In this document: positions 41,442 through 48,516 of the stretch, one piece after another
Layout: every line of letters starts with the position of its first letter
Numbering within the stretch: the stretch's first letter is position 1
DNA from: Aerobium sp039839275
GTDB taxonomy: Bacteria; Pseudomonadota; Alphaproteobacteria; Rhizobiales; Rhizobiaceae
Reading direction: 5' to 3'
Length of the DNA: 64,000 bases
Assembly (NCBI RefSeq): GCF_039839275.1
Contig: NZ_JBDOQP010000004.1
Coordinates: 1 to 64,000 of the forward strand
Notes under the pieces: model-generated
Told to the model about the DNA's origin: nothing
Database searches by the model: none
The model's input: only the letters and a program-made list of their open reading frames with translations
Position numbers and translations under genes: made by a program

Positions 41442-42863
41442 TCAGGCTTCGCGATCGATTGTGATTTCGCCGATGCGTGCCTGGATTTCCGGCAGGGCAA
41501 GCACGCGTTGCGCCAGGTCGTGCGGCATCGTCAGCGTGGTCCGCCCCGCTGCATCGTCGGAAGGAGCCGAGAGGCTCGCGATCATGCCGCCGGCAATCGT
41601 ATTGTTGGTCTGCGGGCTCACGAGAATGAAAGCGCCCGTGTCGCGGCAGTCGGCGAAACGGTCAAAGACGACGTCCTCGTCGAAGCGCAGGCGCAGGCGG
41701 CCGATCGAATTGACCGGCAGCGTCCTGGCATTGGACCACCGACCCGTAGACAGGTCGTATATGTGGTTGACGGCGATGCGCGCCCGCAGGTGGCGACCCG
41801 CCGCCTTGAGCCAGACCCGCGCGCCGTCGCTCAACCCCTCGGATTGCAGCGTCACAACCGTCGCCTCGAACGACTTGCCGAGCAATGGCTCCGCCCCATG
41901 CGTCGCGAGGATATCGCCGCGCGCGGCGTCGACCGGACGATCGAAGACGAGAGTGACAGCATCGCCGGAGGTCGCGGTCGCGATGTCGCCATCAAAGGTG
42001 ACGATGCGCGACACGCCAACGGTCTCGCCGGATCGGGCGACGATCAGCCGATCTCCGACCGTGACGGTTCCAGCGGCAATCGTTCCCTGATAGCCGCGAA
42101 AGCTCTCGCCGGGACGCGACACACGCTGGATCGGCATACGGAACGCCAGCGTCGATGCCTCGCCCGCCTCGTCCGCCTCTTCGAGCGCCTGCACGAGCGT
42201 CGGGCCGCGGTACCATGCCATCGTGCCGGGCGCTTTCGCCACGACGTTCTCGCCCTTGAGCGCGGAAACCGGGATCGCGGTGATGCGCATATCGCCCAGC
42301 AATGCCGCAAAGTTGCGAAACTCGCGCTCGATTCGCTCGAACACGGTGGGGTCGTAGCCGACAAGATCGATCTTGTTGACGGCCAATATGACCTGCCTGA
42401 TGCCCATCAGATGGACGATCGCGGCATGACGGCGTGTTTGCTCTAGCAGTCCCGCACGCGCATCGATCAACAGCACCGCCAGATCGGCGGTCGATGCCCC
42501 GGTCGCCATGTTGCGCGTGTATTGCGCATGACCCGGCGTGTCGGCGACGATGAACGCTCGCCGGCAGGTCTGGAAATAACGATACGCGACGTCGATGGTG
42601 ATGCCCTGCTCCTGCTCGGCACGAAGGCCATCGAGCAGCAATCCGAAATCGGGCAGAGAGAGATCGTTCTGGCGCGAGCCTTTGGCAACGAGCGCGGCGC
42701 GATGGTCTTCGGCGAGCGACTTGGTGTCCCAAAGCAGCCGGCCGATCAGCGTCGACTTGCCATCGTCCACGCTGCCGCAGACCAGGAAACGCAGCCTGCG
42801 TCCGGACCGCTCCAGGTGCGCGCCTCCGGCTCCGGCCGGGCGGATGTCGAGGTCGAGCGCCAT
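41442..42863 (-). CDS. cysN: Sulfate adenylyltransferase subunit 1 (CysN)
   Basis: This 473-residue GTPase subunit couples GTP hydrolysis to APS formation from ATP and sulfate. It has G1 GSVDDGKST near residue 29, DTPGHAQYTRNMATGAS (G3) and NKIDLV (G4), then elongation-factor-like beta domains. There is no C-terminal APS-kinase domain, unlike the NodQ/CysNC fusion of rhizobia. The ATG at 42863 overlaps the cysD stop by one base. It ends the cysH-cysD-cysN unit and is convergent with the MaoC-like gene, eight bases apart. Confidence 0.96.
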   Translation of the reverse strand: MALDLDIRPAGAGGAHLERSGRRLRFLVCGSVDDGKSTLIGRLLWDTKSLAEDHRAALVAKGSRQNDLSLPDFGLLLDGLRAEQEQGITIDVAYRYFQTCRRAFIVADTPGHAQYTRNMATGASTADLAVLLIDARAGLLEQTRRHAAIVHLMGIRQVILAVNKIDLVGYDPTVFERIEREFRNFAALLGDMRITAIPVSALKGENVVAKAPGTMAWYRGPTLVQALEEADEAGEASTLAFRMPIQRVSRPGESFRGYQGTIAAGTVTVGDRLIVARSGETVGVSRIVTFDGDIATATSGDAVTLVFDRPVDAARGDILATHGAEPLLGKSFEATVVTLQSEGLSDGARVWLKAAGRHLRARIAVNHIYDLSTGRWSNARTLPVNSIGRLRLRFDEDVVFDRFADCRDTGAFILVSPQTNNTIAGGMIASLSAPSDDAAGRTTLTMPHDLAQRVLALPEIQARIGEITIDREA

Positions 42864-43810
42864 CAGAAATAACCCTCGAGCTTCTTCTTTTCCATAGATC
42901 CGACCTCGTCGCGGTCGATAGCCCGCCCCTGGCGCTCCGACACTGTCGCCGTGGTGATCTCGTCGATGATGTCGTCGATCGTCGTCGCCTGCGAGCGTAT
43001 GCCGCCCGACAGTGCAAAACATCCAAGCGTGCGGAAGCGGATCATGTCTTCCTGCCGAACCTCGCCCGGCAGAAGCTCCAGCCGCGGGTCTTCCGCCAGA
43101 ATGATCATGCCGTCGCGCTGCACGAATGGGCGACGCCTGGCGAAATAGAGATCGACGATCGGAATGTCTTCGGCGCGGATGTAGTGCCAGATATCGAGTT
43201 CGGTCCAGTTGGAGAGCGGAAACACACGCACGCTTTCGCCCTTGGCGATGCGGCCATTGTAGAGGTTCCAGAGTTCCGGGCGCTGGTTGCGCGCATCCCA
43301 GCGATGATCCGCCGTCCGGAAGGAGAAGATGCGCTCCTTCGATCGCGAAGCATCCTCGTCGCGCCGGGCGCCGCCAAACGCGGCATCGTAGCGGCCGGCA
43401 TCGAGCGCCTGGCGCAGCGCCTCAGTCTTCATGATGTCGGTGAAGTAGGACGAGCCGTGCACGAACGGACTGAGCTTCTCCGCGGCTCCGCGAGGATTGG
43501 TGTGCACACGCAGATCGAGGGACAACTGCCGCGCGGTCCGGTCGCGGAAGTCGATCATCTGGGAAAACTTCCAGCCGGTGTCGACATGGAGCAGCGGGAA
43601 CGGCACCGGCTCCGGATGGAACGCCTTGCGCGCAACGTGCAGCAACACCGAGGAATCCTTGCCGACGGAGTACAACATCACCGGGTTTTCGAACTCGGCC
43701 GCCACCTCGCGGAAGATGTGTATCGCCTCGTTCTCCAACGCCTTGAGATGCGGCGACAGACGCGGCCCGGGTTGTTCTTCGGTGGCGATGATGCGTGCGG
43801 CGGCTGTCAT
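42863..43810 (-). CDS. cysD: Sulfate adenylyltransferase subunit 2 (CysD)
   Basis: This 315-residue subunit catalyses adenylyl transfer from ATP to sulfate. It has the PP-loop-type SVGKDSSVLLH (about residues 47-57), HVDTGWKFSQMIDFRD, FGGARRDEDASRSKERIFSFR and the C-terminal FRTLGCFALSGGIRSQA region followed by ERQGRAIDRDEVGSMEKKKLEGYF. Start choice rests on family length and the N-terminal LKALENEAIHIFREV. It is seven bases after cysH and overlaps cysN by one base. Confidence 0.96.
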   Translation of the reverse strand: MTAAARIIATEEQPGPRLSPHLKALENEAIHIFREVAAEFENPVMLYSVGKDSSVLLHVARKAFHPEPVPFPLLHVDTGWKFSQMIDFRDRTARQLSLDLRVHTNPRGAAEKLSPFVHGSSYFTDIMKTEALRQALDAGRYDAAFGGARRDEDASRSKERIFSFRTADHRWDARNQRPELWNLYNGRIAKGESVRVFPLSNWTELDIWHYIRAEDIPIVDLYFARRRPFVQRDGMIILAEDPRLELLPGEVRQEDMIRFRTLGCFALSGGIRSQATTIDDIIDEITTATVSERQGRAIDRDEVGSMEKKKLEGYF

Positions 43811-43817
43811 GAGATGG

Positions 43818-44576
43818 CTAGCTTGCTCTTTGGACGATCGGGGATGTGGTCGCGGAAGACTTGACGTGAAGGCCGCATTCGCGGGTCTGGTCCTGCTCCC
43901 ACCACCAGCGGCCAGCTCGTTCCGGCTCGCCGGGCTTGATGGCACGGGTGCACGGTTCACAGCCGATCGACGGATAGCCACGTGCATGAAGCGGATTGAG
44001 CGGCACCGAGTGGGTTTCCGCGTAGGCGGCGATTTCCTCCAGGGACAGGTCGGCCAGCGGATTGACCTTGAGGAGCCCGCGCTCGCTGTCATACTCCGCC
44101 AGCGGGGTCTGTGCACGCGCGCCCGACTGGCCCCTTCTGACGCCAGTCAACCAGACGGCGGCACCGGCCAGCGCCCTGCCAAGCGGCTGAAGCTTGCGGA
44201 CATCGCAGCAGGCATGGCGGGCCTCGATGCTGTCGTAGAAGCCGTCGCGTCCGTAGCGTTCGACATAGCCCGCAACGGCATCGCGCTCGGGGCGGAAACG
44301 CTCGATCCGGAGCCCGTACCGCGTTTCGGTTTCATCGATCAGTTCGGCGGTCTCGCGAAACAACCGGCCGGTGTCGAGCGTGACGATGTCTATCAAAGCA
44401 CCGGATCGGGCGATGGCCGCGGTGACGACCTGGTCCTCGATGCCGAGGCTCGTGGTGAAGACCTTGCGGCCACCAAGACGGCCAACGATCTGCAGCCGAT
44501 CTTCGAGATCGCGATTGCTCAGGTGAAGGGCGACCTGCGCCGCTTGTGCCGTGGGGTCCAACATGAGCCGAAGCAT
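43818..44576 (-). CDS. cysH: Adenylyl-sulfate reductase, assimilatory type with [4Fe-4S] motif (CysH)
   Basis: This 252-residue reductase converts APS to sulfite using thioredoxin. The cysteine pairs that bind a [4Fe-4S] cluster in APS reductases are present (Cys123-Cys124 in HACCDVRK and Cys206/Cys209 in GCEPCTR), and the catalytic Cys234 lies in ECGLH. This points to APS rather than PAPS as substrate and fits the absence of an APS-kinase domain in CysN. The C-terminal 15 residues beyond ECGLHVK are low in conservation. It leads the cysHDN operon; siroheme/sulfite reductase genes are not in this window. Confidence 0.95.
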   Translation of the reverse strand: MLRLMLDPTAQAAQVALHLSNRDLEDRLQIVGRLGGRKVFTTSLGIEDQVVTAAIARSGALIDIVTLDTGRLFRETAELIDETETRYGLRIERFRPERDAVAGYVERYGRDGFYDSIEARHACCDVRKLQPLGRALAGAAVWLTGVRRGQSGARAQTPLAEYDSERGLLKVNPLADLSLEEIAAYAETHSVPLNPLHARGYPSIGCEPCTRAIKPGEPERAGRWWWEQDQTRECGLHVKSSATTSPIVQRAS

Positions 44577-44721
44577 GCCCCGGCACCCATCGCGCGGACA
44601 GAAACGCAGCTCTCAATTTCGCCAAGCGGGGAGCAAAAAGCCCCATCATCGGCGCTCATGGCGAAAACGGATCAGCTCCTGAACGAAGTGGTGGCTTTGT
44701 CGCTGCCGGGTGCGCTCCCTC

Positions 44722-44749
44722 TTGACTCGATGGCGCTTGTATCTAATAC
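44722..44749 (+). promoter_or_regulatory. Candidate promoter of the second TRAP operon
   Basis: TTGACT (44722-44727) and TAATAC (44744-44749) are 16 bases apart in the 215-base gap between cysH and the TRAP receptor gene. The -10 region lies inside a GTATC-N7-GATAC inverted repeat (44739-44755), which would allow direct repression. Confidence 0.4.
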
Positions 44750-44756
44750 TGATACG

Positions 44757-44777
44757 GTGTTTTTATATGCAAAACAC
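44757..44777. promoter_or_regulatory. Candidate IclR operator: inverted repeat before the second DctP gene
   Basis: GTGTTTT and AAAACAC (44757-44763 and 44771-44777) are perfect 7-bp arms around a 7-base AT-rich spacer, ending just before the GGAGGAG ribosome site. It follows directly after GTATC-N7-GATAC. The IclR gene encoded downstream in the same operon is the likely user. Alternatively it could form an mRNA hairpin next to the ribosome site. Confidence 0.5.
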
Positions 44778-44791
44778 TGTGGAGGAGAATC

Positions 44792-45778
44792 ATGAGATTA
44801 AAACTTGCGGCCCTGGCCGCGGCAGTATCATTGCTTGCGGTGTCGCAGGCTGCGGCGCAGGAAGTCGTGCTGAAGTTCGGCCACGCGGCTGCGTCAAACC
44901 ACCTGTTCAATGACGGGCTCGAAATGTTTGCGGAGGCCGTCGACGAGAAGACCGGCGGTCGCGTCAAGATCGAGATCTTCGGCGACCGGCAGCTTGGCGA
45001 CGACAAGCAGCTTCTGGAAGGTGTCCAGCTCGGCACGGTGGATGGTGCATTGGTGTCCGTGCCGACCATGCCGCTCGTCGGCGCCGGCGCATTCGATGCG
45101 CTGCAGATACCTTTCGTGGTCGGAACCTACGAGGAGATGAGTGCCGCGCTGACCTCGCCTGTGGGCCAGCAACTGCTCGATAGCCTTGCCAGCCTGAACA
45201 TCAAGGGACTGGGTTACTACGAGGCCGGGCAGCGTCATTTCCTGTCGCGCACCCGTGCGGTCGAGAATGTCGACGACTTCGCCGGCCTCAAGACCCGGAT
45301 CGTGCCGACGCCGCTTCACAGGGCGACCTGGGAAGCAGTGGGCACCAATCCTATCGGAATGGCCTATGGTGAAATCTACTCGGGCCTCGAGACGGGGACG
45401 ATCGACGCTGTCGAGATCAACCTGTCTTCCGCGCAGTCCGAGAGCTACTACCAGGCAGCCAAATACGCCACGTTGACGGGCCACTATTTCTGGCCGGGCG
45501 TGCTTATGATGGGGAGCGCGCGCTTCGACGCCCTGCCAGACGACATCAAGACGGCACTGGTCGAGGCCGGCGCCGAAACGATCGTGGCCCACTACGAGTT
45601 GGCCGCGTCACAGGAAGCCGAGACCGCTGATTTCCTGAAACAGAACGGTGTAACCATCACCGAGCTTCAGGACCTCGACGCGATGCGGGAGAAGGTCAAA
45701 CCCGTGGTCGACGAATGGGTCGCCAAGGATCCCTTGATCCAGGCCTTCGTCGACCAGGTCGAATCCGCCAGACAATGA
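44792..45778 (+). CDS. TRAP transporter substrate-binding protein (DctP family), second system
   Basis: This 328-residue receptor has a signal peptide over about residues 1-22 (AAA before QEVVLKFGHAA). DctP markers are GGRVKIEIFGDRQLGDDKQLLEGVQLGTVD, GLKTRIVPTPLHRATWEAVGTNPIGMAYGEIYSGLETGTIDAVE with the conserved Arg that binds the ligand carboxylate. GGAGGAG lies directly upstream. It opens a long operon leading through DctQ, DctM, IclR, HyuA, HyuB and an acyl-CoA ligase, so it should bind an acid or acidic ring compound degraded by those enzymes. Confidence 0.93.
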   Translation: MRLKLAALAAAVSLLAVSQAAAQEVVLKFGHAAASNHLFNDGLEMFAEAVDEKTGGRVKIEIFGDRQLGDDKQLLEGVQLGTVDGALVSVPTMPLVGAGAFDALQIPFVVGTYEEMSAALTSPVGQQLLDSLASLNIKGLGYYEAGQRHFLSRTRAVENVDDFAGLKTRIVPTPLHRATWEAVGTNPIGMAYGEIYSGLETGTIDAVEINLSSAQSESYYQAAKYATLTGHYFWPGVLMMGSARFDALPDDIKTALVEAGAETIVAHYELAASQEAETADFLKQNGVTITELQDLDAMREKVKPVVDEWVAKDPLIQAFVDQVESARQ

Positions 45779-45791
45779 TCTGCGGGGGCTG

Positions 45792-45813
45792 GGCCGGATC
45801 GTGTGATCCGGCC
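45792..45813 (+). terminator. Intercistronic hairpin after the second DctP gene
   Basis: GGCCGGATC and GATCCGGCC form a perfect 9-bp stem closed by GTGT, starting 13 bases after the DctP stop. The gene order goes on at 45894 without a new clear promoter. It resembles the hairpin after the first DctP gene and probably protects the receptor mRNA or partly stops transcription. Confidence 0.65.
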
Positions 45814-45893
45814 GGCCCACCTTTCCACACGAACGTGTTCCATGGCGCGTGGCATGCCGCGGCCACTGGACGCGCGCGCCCGGAGAATGCCGG

Positions 45894-46454
45894 ATGAGCA
45901 CACTCAAGACAGCCTACCAACACATCGTCGGCAATGCCCTGGTGGCCATACTGACCGCTCTGCTGCTTTTGATGGGCACGCAGATCGTGCTGCGCTATTT
46001 CTTCTCGTCTTCGCTGATCTGGGCGGAGGAAATCTGCCGTTACCTGCTGATCTGGGCCTCCTTCCTGGCAGTCACGCTCGCTTATGAGCGCGGCGAGATC
46101 GCCAGCGTGACGATCCTGCGCGATGCGCTCTCGCGCACGGGCGGTTTGCTGCTTTCCATCCTCGCCAATCTCGCCGGCATCGCCCTTCTGGTCACGCTGG
46201 TCTACTACGGGCTGGTCTACGCCCAGCGATTGGGGTCCCCGCCAATTCCGGGACTGCAGTTCCTCATCGGCGACGTGATGGGGCCGGGCTGGGCAGCGCC
46301 CTCCATGTTCTGGGTCTACATCTCGCTCCCCTTTGGGCTCGCGATCTTCGCCGTGCGGCTCGCGGTCGACATCGTTCACTATGTCGGCCTGATCTTGAGC
46401 GGCGGCCACGCGGGCGACCTGCGCGCCATACACGATCAGGGAGACATCCGTTGA
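45894..46454 (+). CDS. TRAP transporter small permease (DctQ family), second system
   Basis: This 186-residue protein has four helices; IWAEEICRYLLIWASFLAVTLAYERGE is the conserved DctQ motif between helices one and two. The ATG at 45894 follows GGAG; longer reading upstream is proline- and arginine-rich and unlike the family. It overlaps the large permease start by four bases (TTGA). The C-terminus is slightly longer than usual (GGHAGDLRAIHDQGDIR). Confidence 0.9.
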   Translation: MSTLKTAYQHIVGNALVAILTALLLLMGTQIVLRYFFSSSLIWAEEICRYLLIWASFLAVTLAYERGEIASVTILRDALSRTGGLLLSILANLAGIALLVTLVYYGLVYAQRLGSPPIPGLQFLIGDVMGPGWAAPSMFWVYISLPFGLAIFAVRLAVDIVHYVGLILSGGHAGDLRAIHDQGDIR

Positions 46455-47725
46455 TCACCTATCTCCTGCTTTTCCTGGTCGCGCTGGCGATCGGCATGCC
46501 GATCGCGCTCGGTCTTGGCATCGCCTCTCTCGGGTATCTGCTGATTGAAGGTCACAGCCATCTGCTGGTCGCTTTTCCGCAGCGCATGATCGCGGGCATT
46601 GACAGCTTCCTGCTGCTGACCATCCCGTTCTTCATCCTCGCCGGCAACCTGATGAACGCCGCCAACCTGACCGCCCAGATCGTCAGATGCGCGCAGCTTC
46701 TGGTCGGGCGGGTGCGCGGCGGCCTTGCCGTCGTCAACGTCGTTGCAAGCCAGCTTTTCTCCGGCATCAGCGGCGCGGCCACGTCCGAGGCATCCGCCAT
46801 CGGCAGCCTGATGATCCCCGCAATGAAGAAGGATGGCTACAAGCCTGCCTATGCCGCCGCGCTGACGGCGACGGGCTCGCTGCTTGGTCCGCTGATCCCG
46901 CCATCGCTGCCGTTGATCCTGTACGGTGTTCTCACCGGTACATCGATCGGCGACCTCTTCCTCGCAGGCATCCTGCCGGCATTCCTGCTCGCCTCGCTGC
47001 TGATCGTCTACGCGCTGTGGAAAGCGAAGGTCGAGGATCATCCGGTTCCGCCGTTGATGCCGAAAGAAGAGCGGGGCGGCGTGGTGATTGCCGCGATACC
47101 GGCGATCCTGTTGCCGCTGATCATCGTTGTCGGCATCCGCTCGGGCGTATTCACCCCGACTGAAGCCGCCGCCGTCGCATGTTTCTATGCGCTGGCGCTG
47201 GGATTGTTCTTCTACCGTTCATTGTCGCTCGCAGCGCTTCGCCGCTGCCTGTTCGAAACGGCGACGATGTCGGCCGGCGTGATGATGGTCGTCGCCATGG
47301 CCAGCATGACGGCCTTCGTGCTCGGCATCGAGAGCATCCCGGCCCAGGTAGCGTCGGGAATCCTTTCGCTGACCGACTCACCTTTGATGATCATCCTGCT
47401 GCTGAACGTGATCCTGCTGATCCTCGGGCTGTTCCTCGAACCGCTGGCGGCGATGATCCTCGTCATGCCGGTTCTTTCGGCGCTGGGTCCGACGATCGGC
47501 ATGGACCCGGTACAACTCGGGGTCATGGTCGTGCTCAATCTGATGATCGGCATGATCACTCCGCCCGTGGGACTGGTCTTGTTCATCGTCAGCGCCATTG
47601 CGCGTTCCCCTCTGGAAAGCGTATCGCGGGCGGCCCTGCCGCTGATCGGCCTGTGCGTTATCGTGCTCGGCCTGGTCGCGACGGTACCGCAGCTCTCGCT
47701 GTTCCTGCCCGGCCTCTTCCACTGA
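46451..47725 (+). CDS. TRAP transporter large permease (DctM family), second system
   Basis: This 424-residue permease starts with a TTG codon that overlaps the DctQ stop (TTGA); the next ATG would remove half of helix one, so TTG is preferred. Landmarks are FFILAGNLMNAANLTAQIVR, LFSGISGAATSEASAIGSLMIPAMKKDGY and MITPPVGLVLFIV. About twelve helices are predicted from the hydrophobic runs. The weak start may add to the lower expression of membrane subunits compared with the receptor. Confidence 0.92.
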   Translation: MITYLLLFLVALAIGMPIALGLGIASLGYLLIEGHSHLLVAFPQRMIAGIDSFLLLTIPFFILAGNLMNAANLTAQIVRCAQLLVGRVRGGLAVVNVVASQLFSGISGAATSEASAIGSLMIPAMKKDGYKPAYAAALTATGSLLGPLIPPSLPLILYGVLTGTSIGDLFLAGILPAFLLASLLIVYALWKAKVEDHPVPPLMPKEERGGVVIAAIPAILLPLIIVVGIRSGVFTPTEAAAVACFYALALGLFFYRSLSLAALRRCLFETATMSAGVMMVVAMASMTAFVLGIESIPAQVASGILSLTDSPLMIILLLNVILLILGLFLEPLAAMILVMPVLSALGPTIGMDPVQLGVMVVLNLMIGMITPPVGLVLFIVSAIARSPLESVSRAALPLIGLCVIVLGLVATVPQLSLFLPGLFH

Positions 47726-47736
47726 GCGAGAACCCC

Positions 47737-48516
47737 ATGGTCGAACTCGACAAATCAGCCAACCAGTCGACCCAGATGGCATTCCTCATCATGGAGACGA
47801 TGGCGGAGATCGGCGAGCCGGTCGCGCTTTCGGATCTGGCGCGCAGGCTGGAAATCCCCAAGCCGCGGACGTTCCGGTTCCTCAAGACGCTGCTTGCGAT
47901 GGGCTACGTCCAGCAGGACGAGGAGACGGAGCGCTACCGCCTGTCGCTGAAGCTTTTCCATCTCGGCCAGTCGATCGCCGACCGAACCGGTCTGCTGAGC
48001 GAGGCACGGCCGCTGATGGTCAAGCTGCGGGACGCCGTCAAGCTGACGACGACGTTGTCGATCATCGAGACGCAGGGCACGCGCGTCATCGACATCGTGC
48101 GCGTGGAGTCGCCGGTCGAGATCGTAACAAGGCCCGGCTCCGTGCTCGATTTCCACGCCTCGGCACAAGGCAAGCTGGTGCTCGCCTTTGGCGACCAGAA
48201 GGCGTGGAAGATCGTGCGCGACGGGCCGCGCAAGCGATGGACCGGCGCGACGATTACCGATCTCGACGAATTGTCCCGGCTTGTGGAGCTCGCCCATCAG
48301 CGCGGCTGGGCCGACGCGCCGGGCGAATACCTGCACGGCGTAAGCGCGCTTTCGGCTCCGATCTTCGACGTGACCAACCGCATGATCGCCACCGTCACGC
48401 TGGCGGGACCGCTGGCCGACATCGGCGTCCCTCCCAAGCAACATCTCATTGAGGCCGTTACCGCCACCGCGAAGGCCATTTCAAGCAATCTCGGTTCCAC
48501 GGAGTTTTCCAGATGA
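47737..48516 (+). CDS. IclR-family transcriptional regulator
   Basis: This 259-residue protein has an N-terminal winged helix (about residues 12-75: TQMAFLIMETMAEIGEPVALSDLARRLEIPKPRTFRFLKTLLAMGYVQ) and a C-terminal IclR effector domain with FHASAQGKLVLAFG and GVSALSAPIFD. It lies eleven bases after DctM and overlaps hyuA by four bases, so it is made within the operon it probably controls. Candidate sites are the two inverted repeats at 44739-44777. Confidence 0.9.
   Translation: MVELDKSANQSTQMAFLIMETMAEIGEPVALSDLARRLEIPKPRTFRFLKTLLAMGYVQQDEETERYRLSLKLFHLGQSIADRTGLLSEARPLMVKLRDAVKLTTTLSIIETQGTRVIDIVRVESPVEIVTRPGSVLDFHASAQGKLVLAFGDQKAWKIVRDGPRKRWTGATITDLDELSRLVELAHQRGWADAPGEYLHGVSALSAPIFDVTNRMIATVTLAGPLADIGVPPKQHLIEAVTATAKAISSNLGSTEFSR

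Noticed and set aside
44577..44791. Possible riboswitch or SAM-type leader near cysH
   Set aside because: The cysH operon reads away from this gap on the minus strand; I see no conserved leader motif, only the promoter-like repeats assigned to the TRAP operon.
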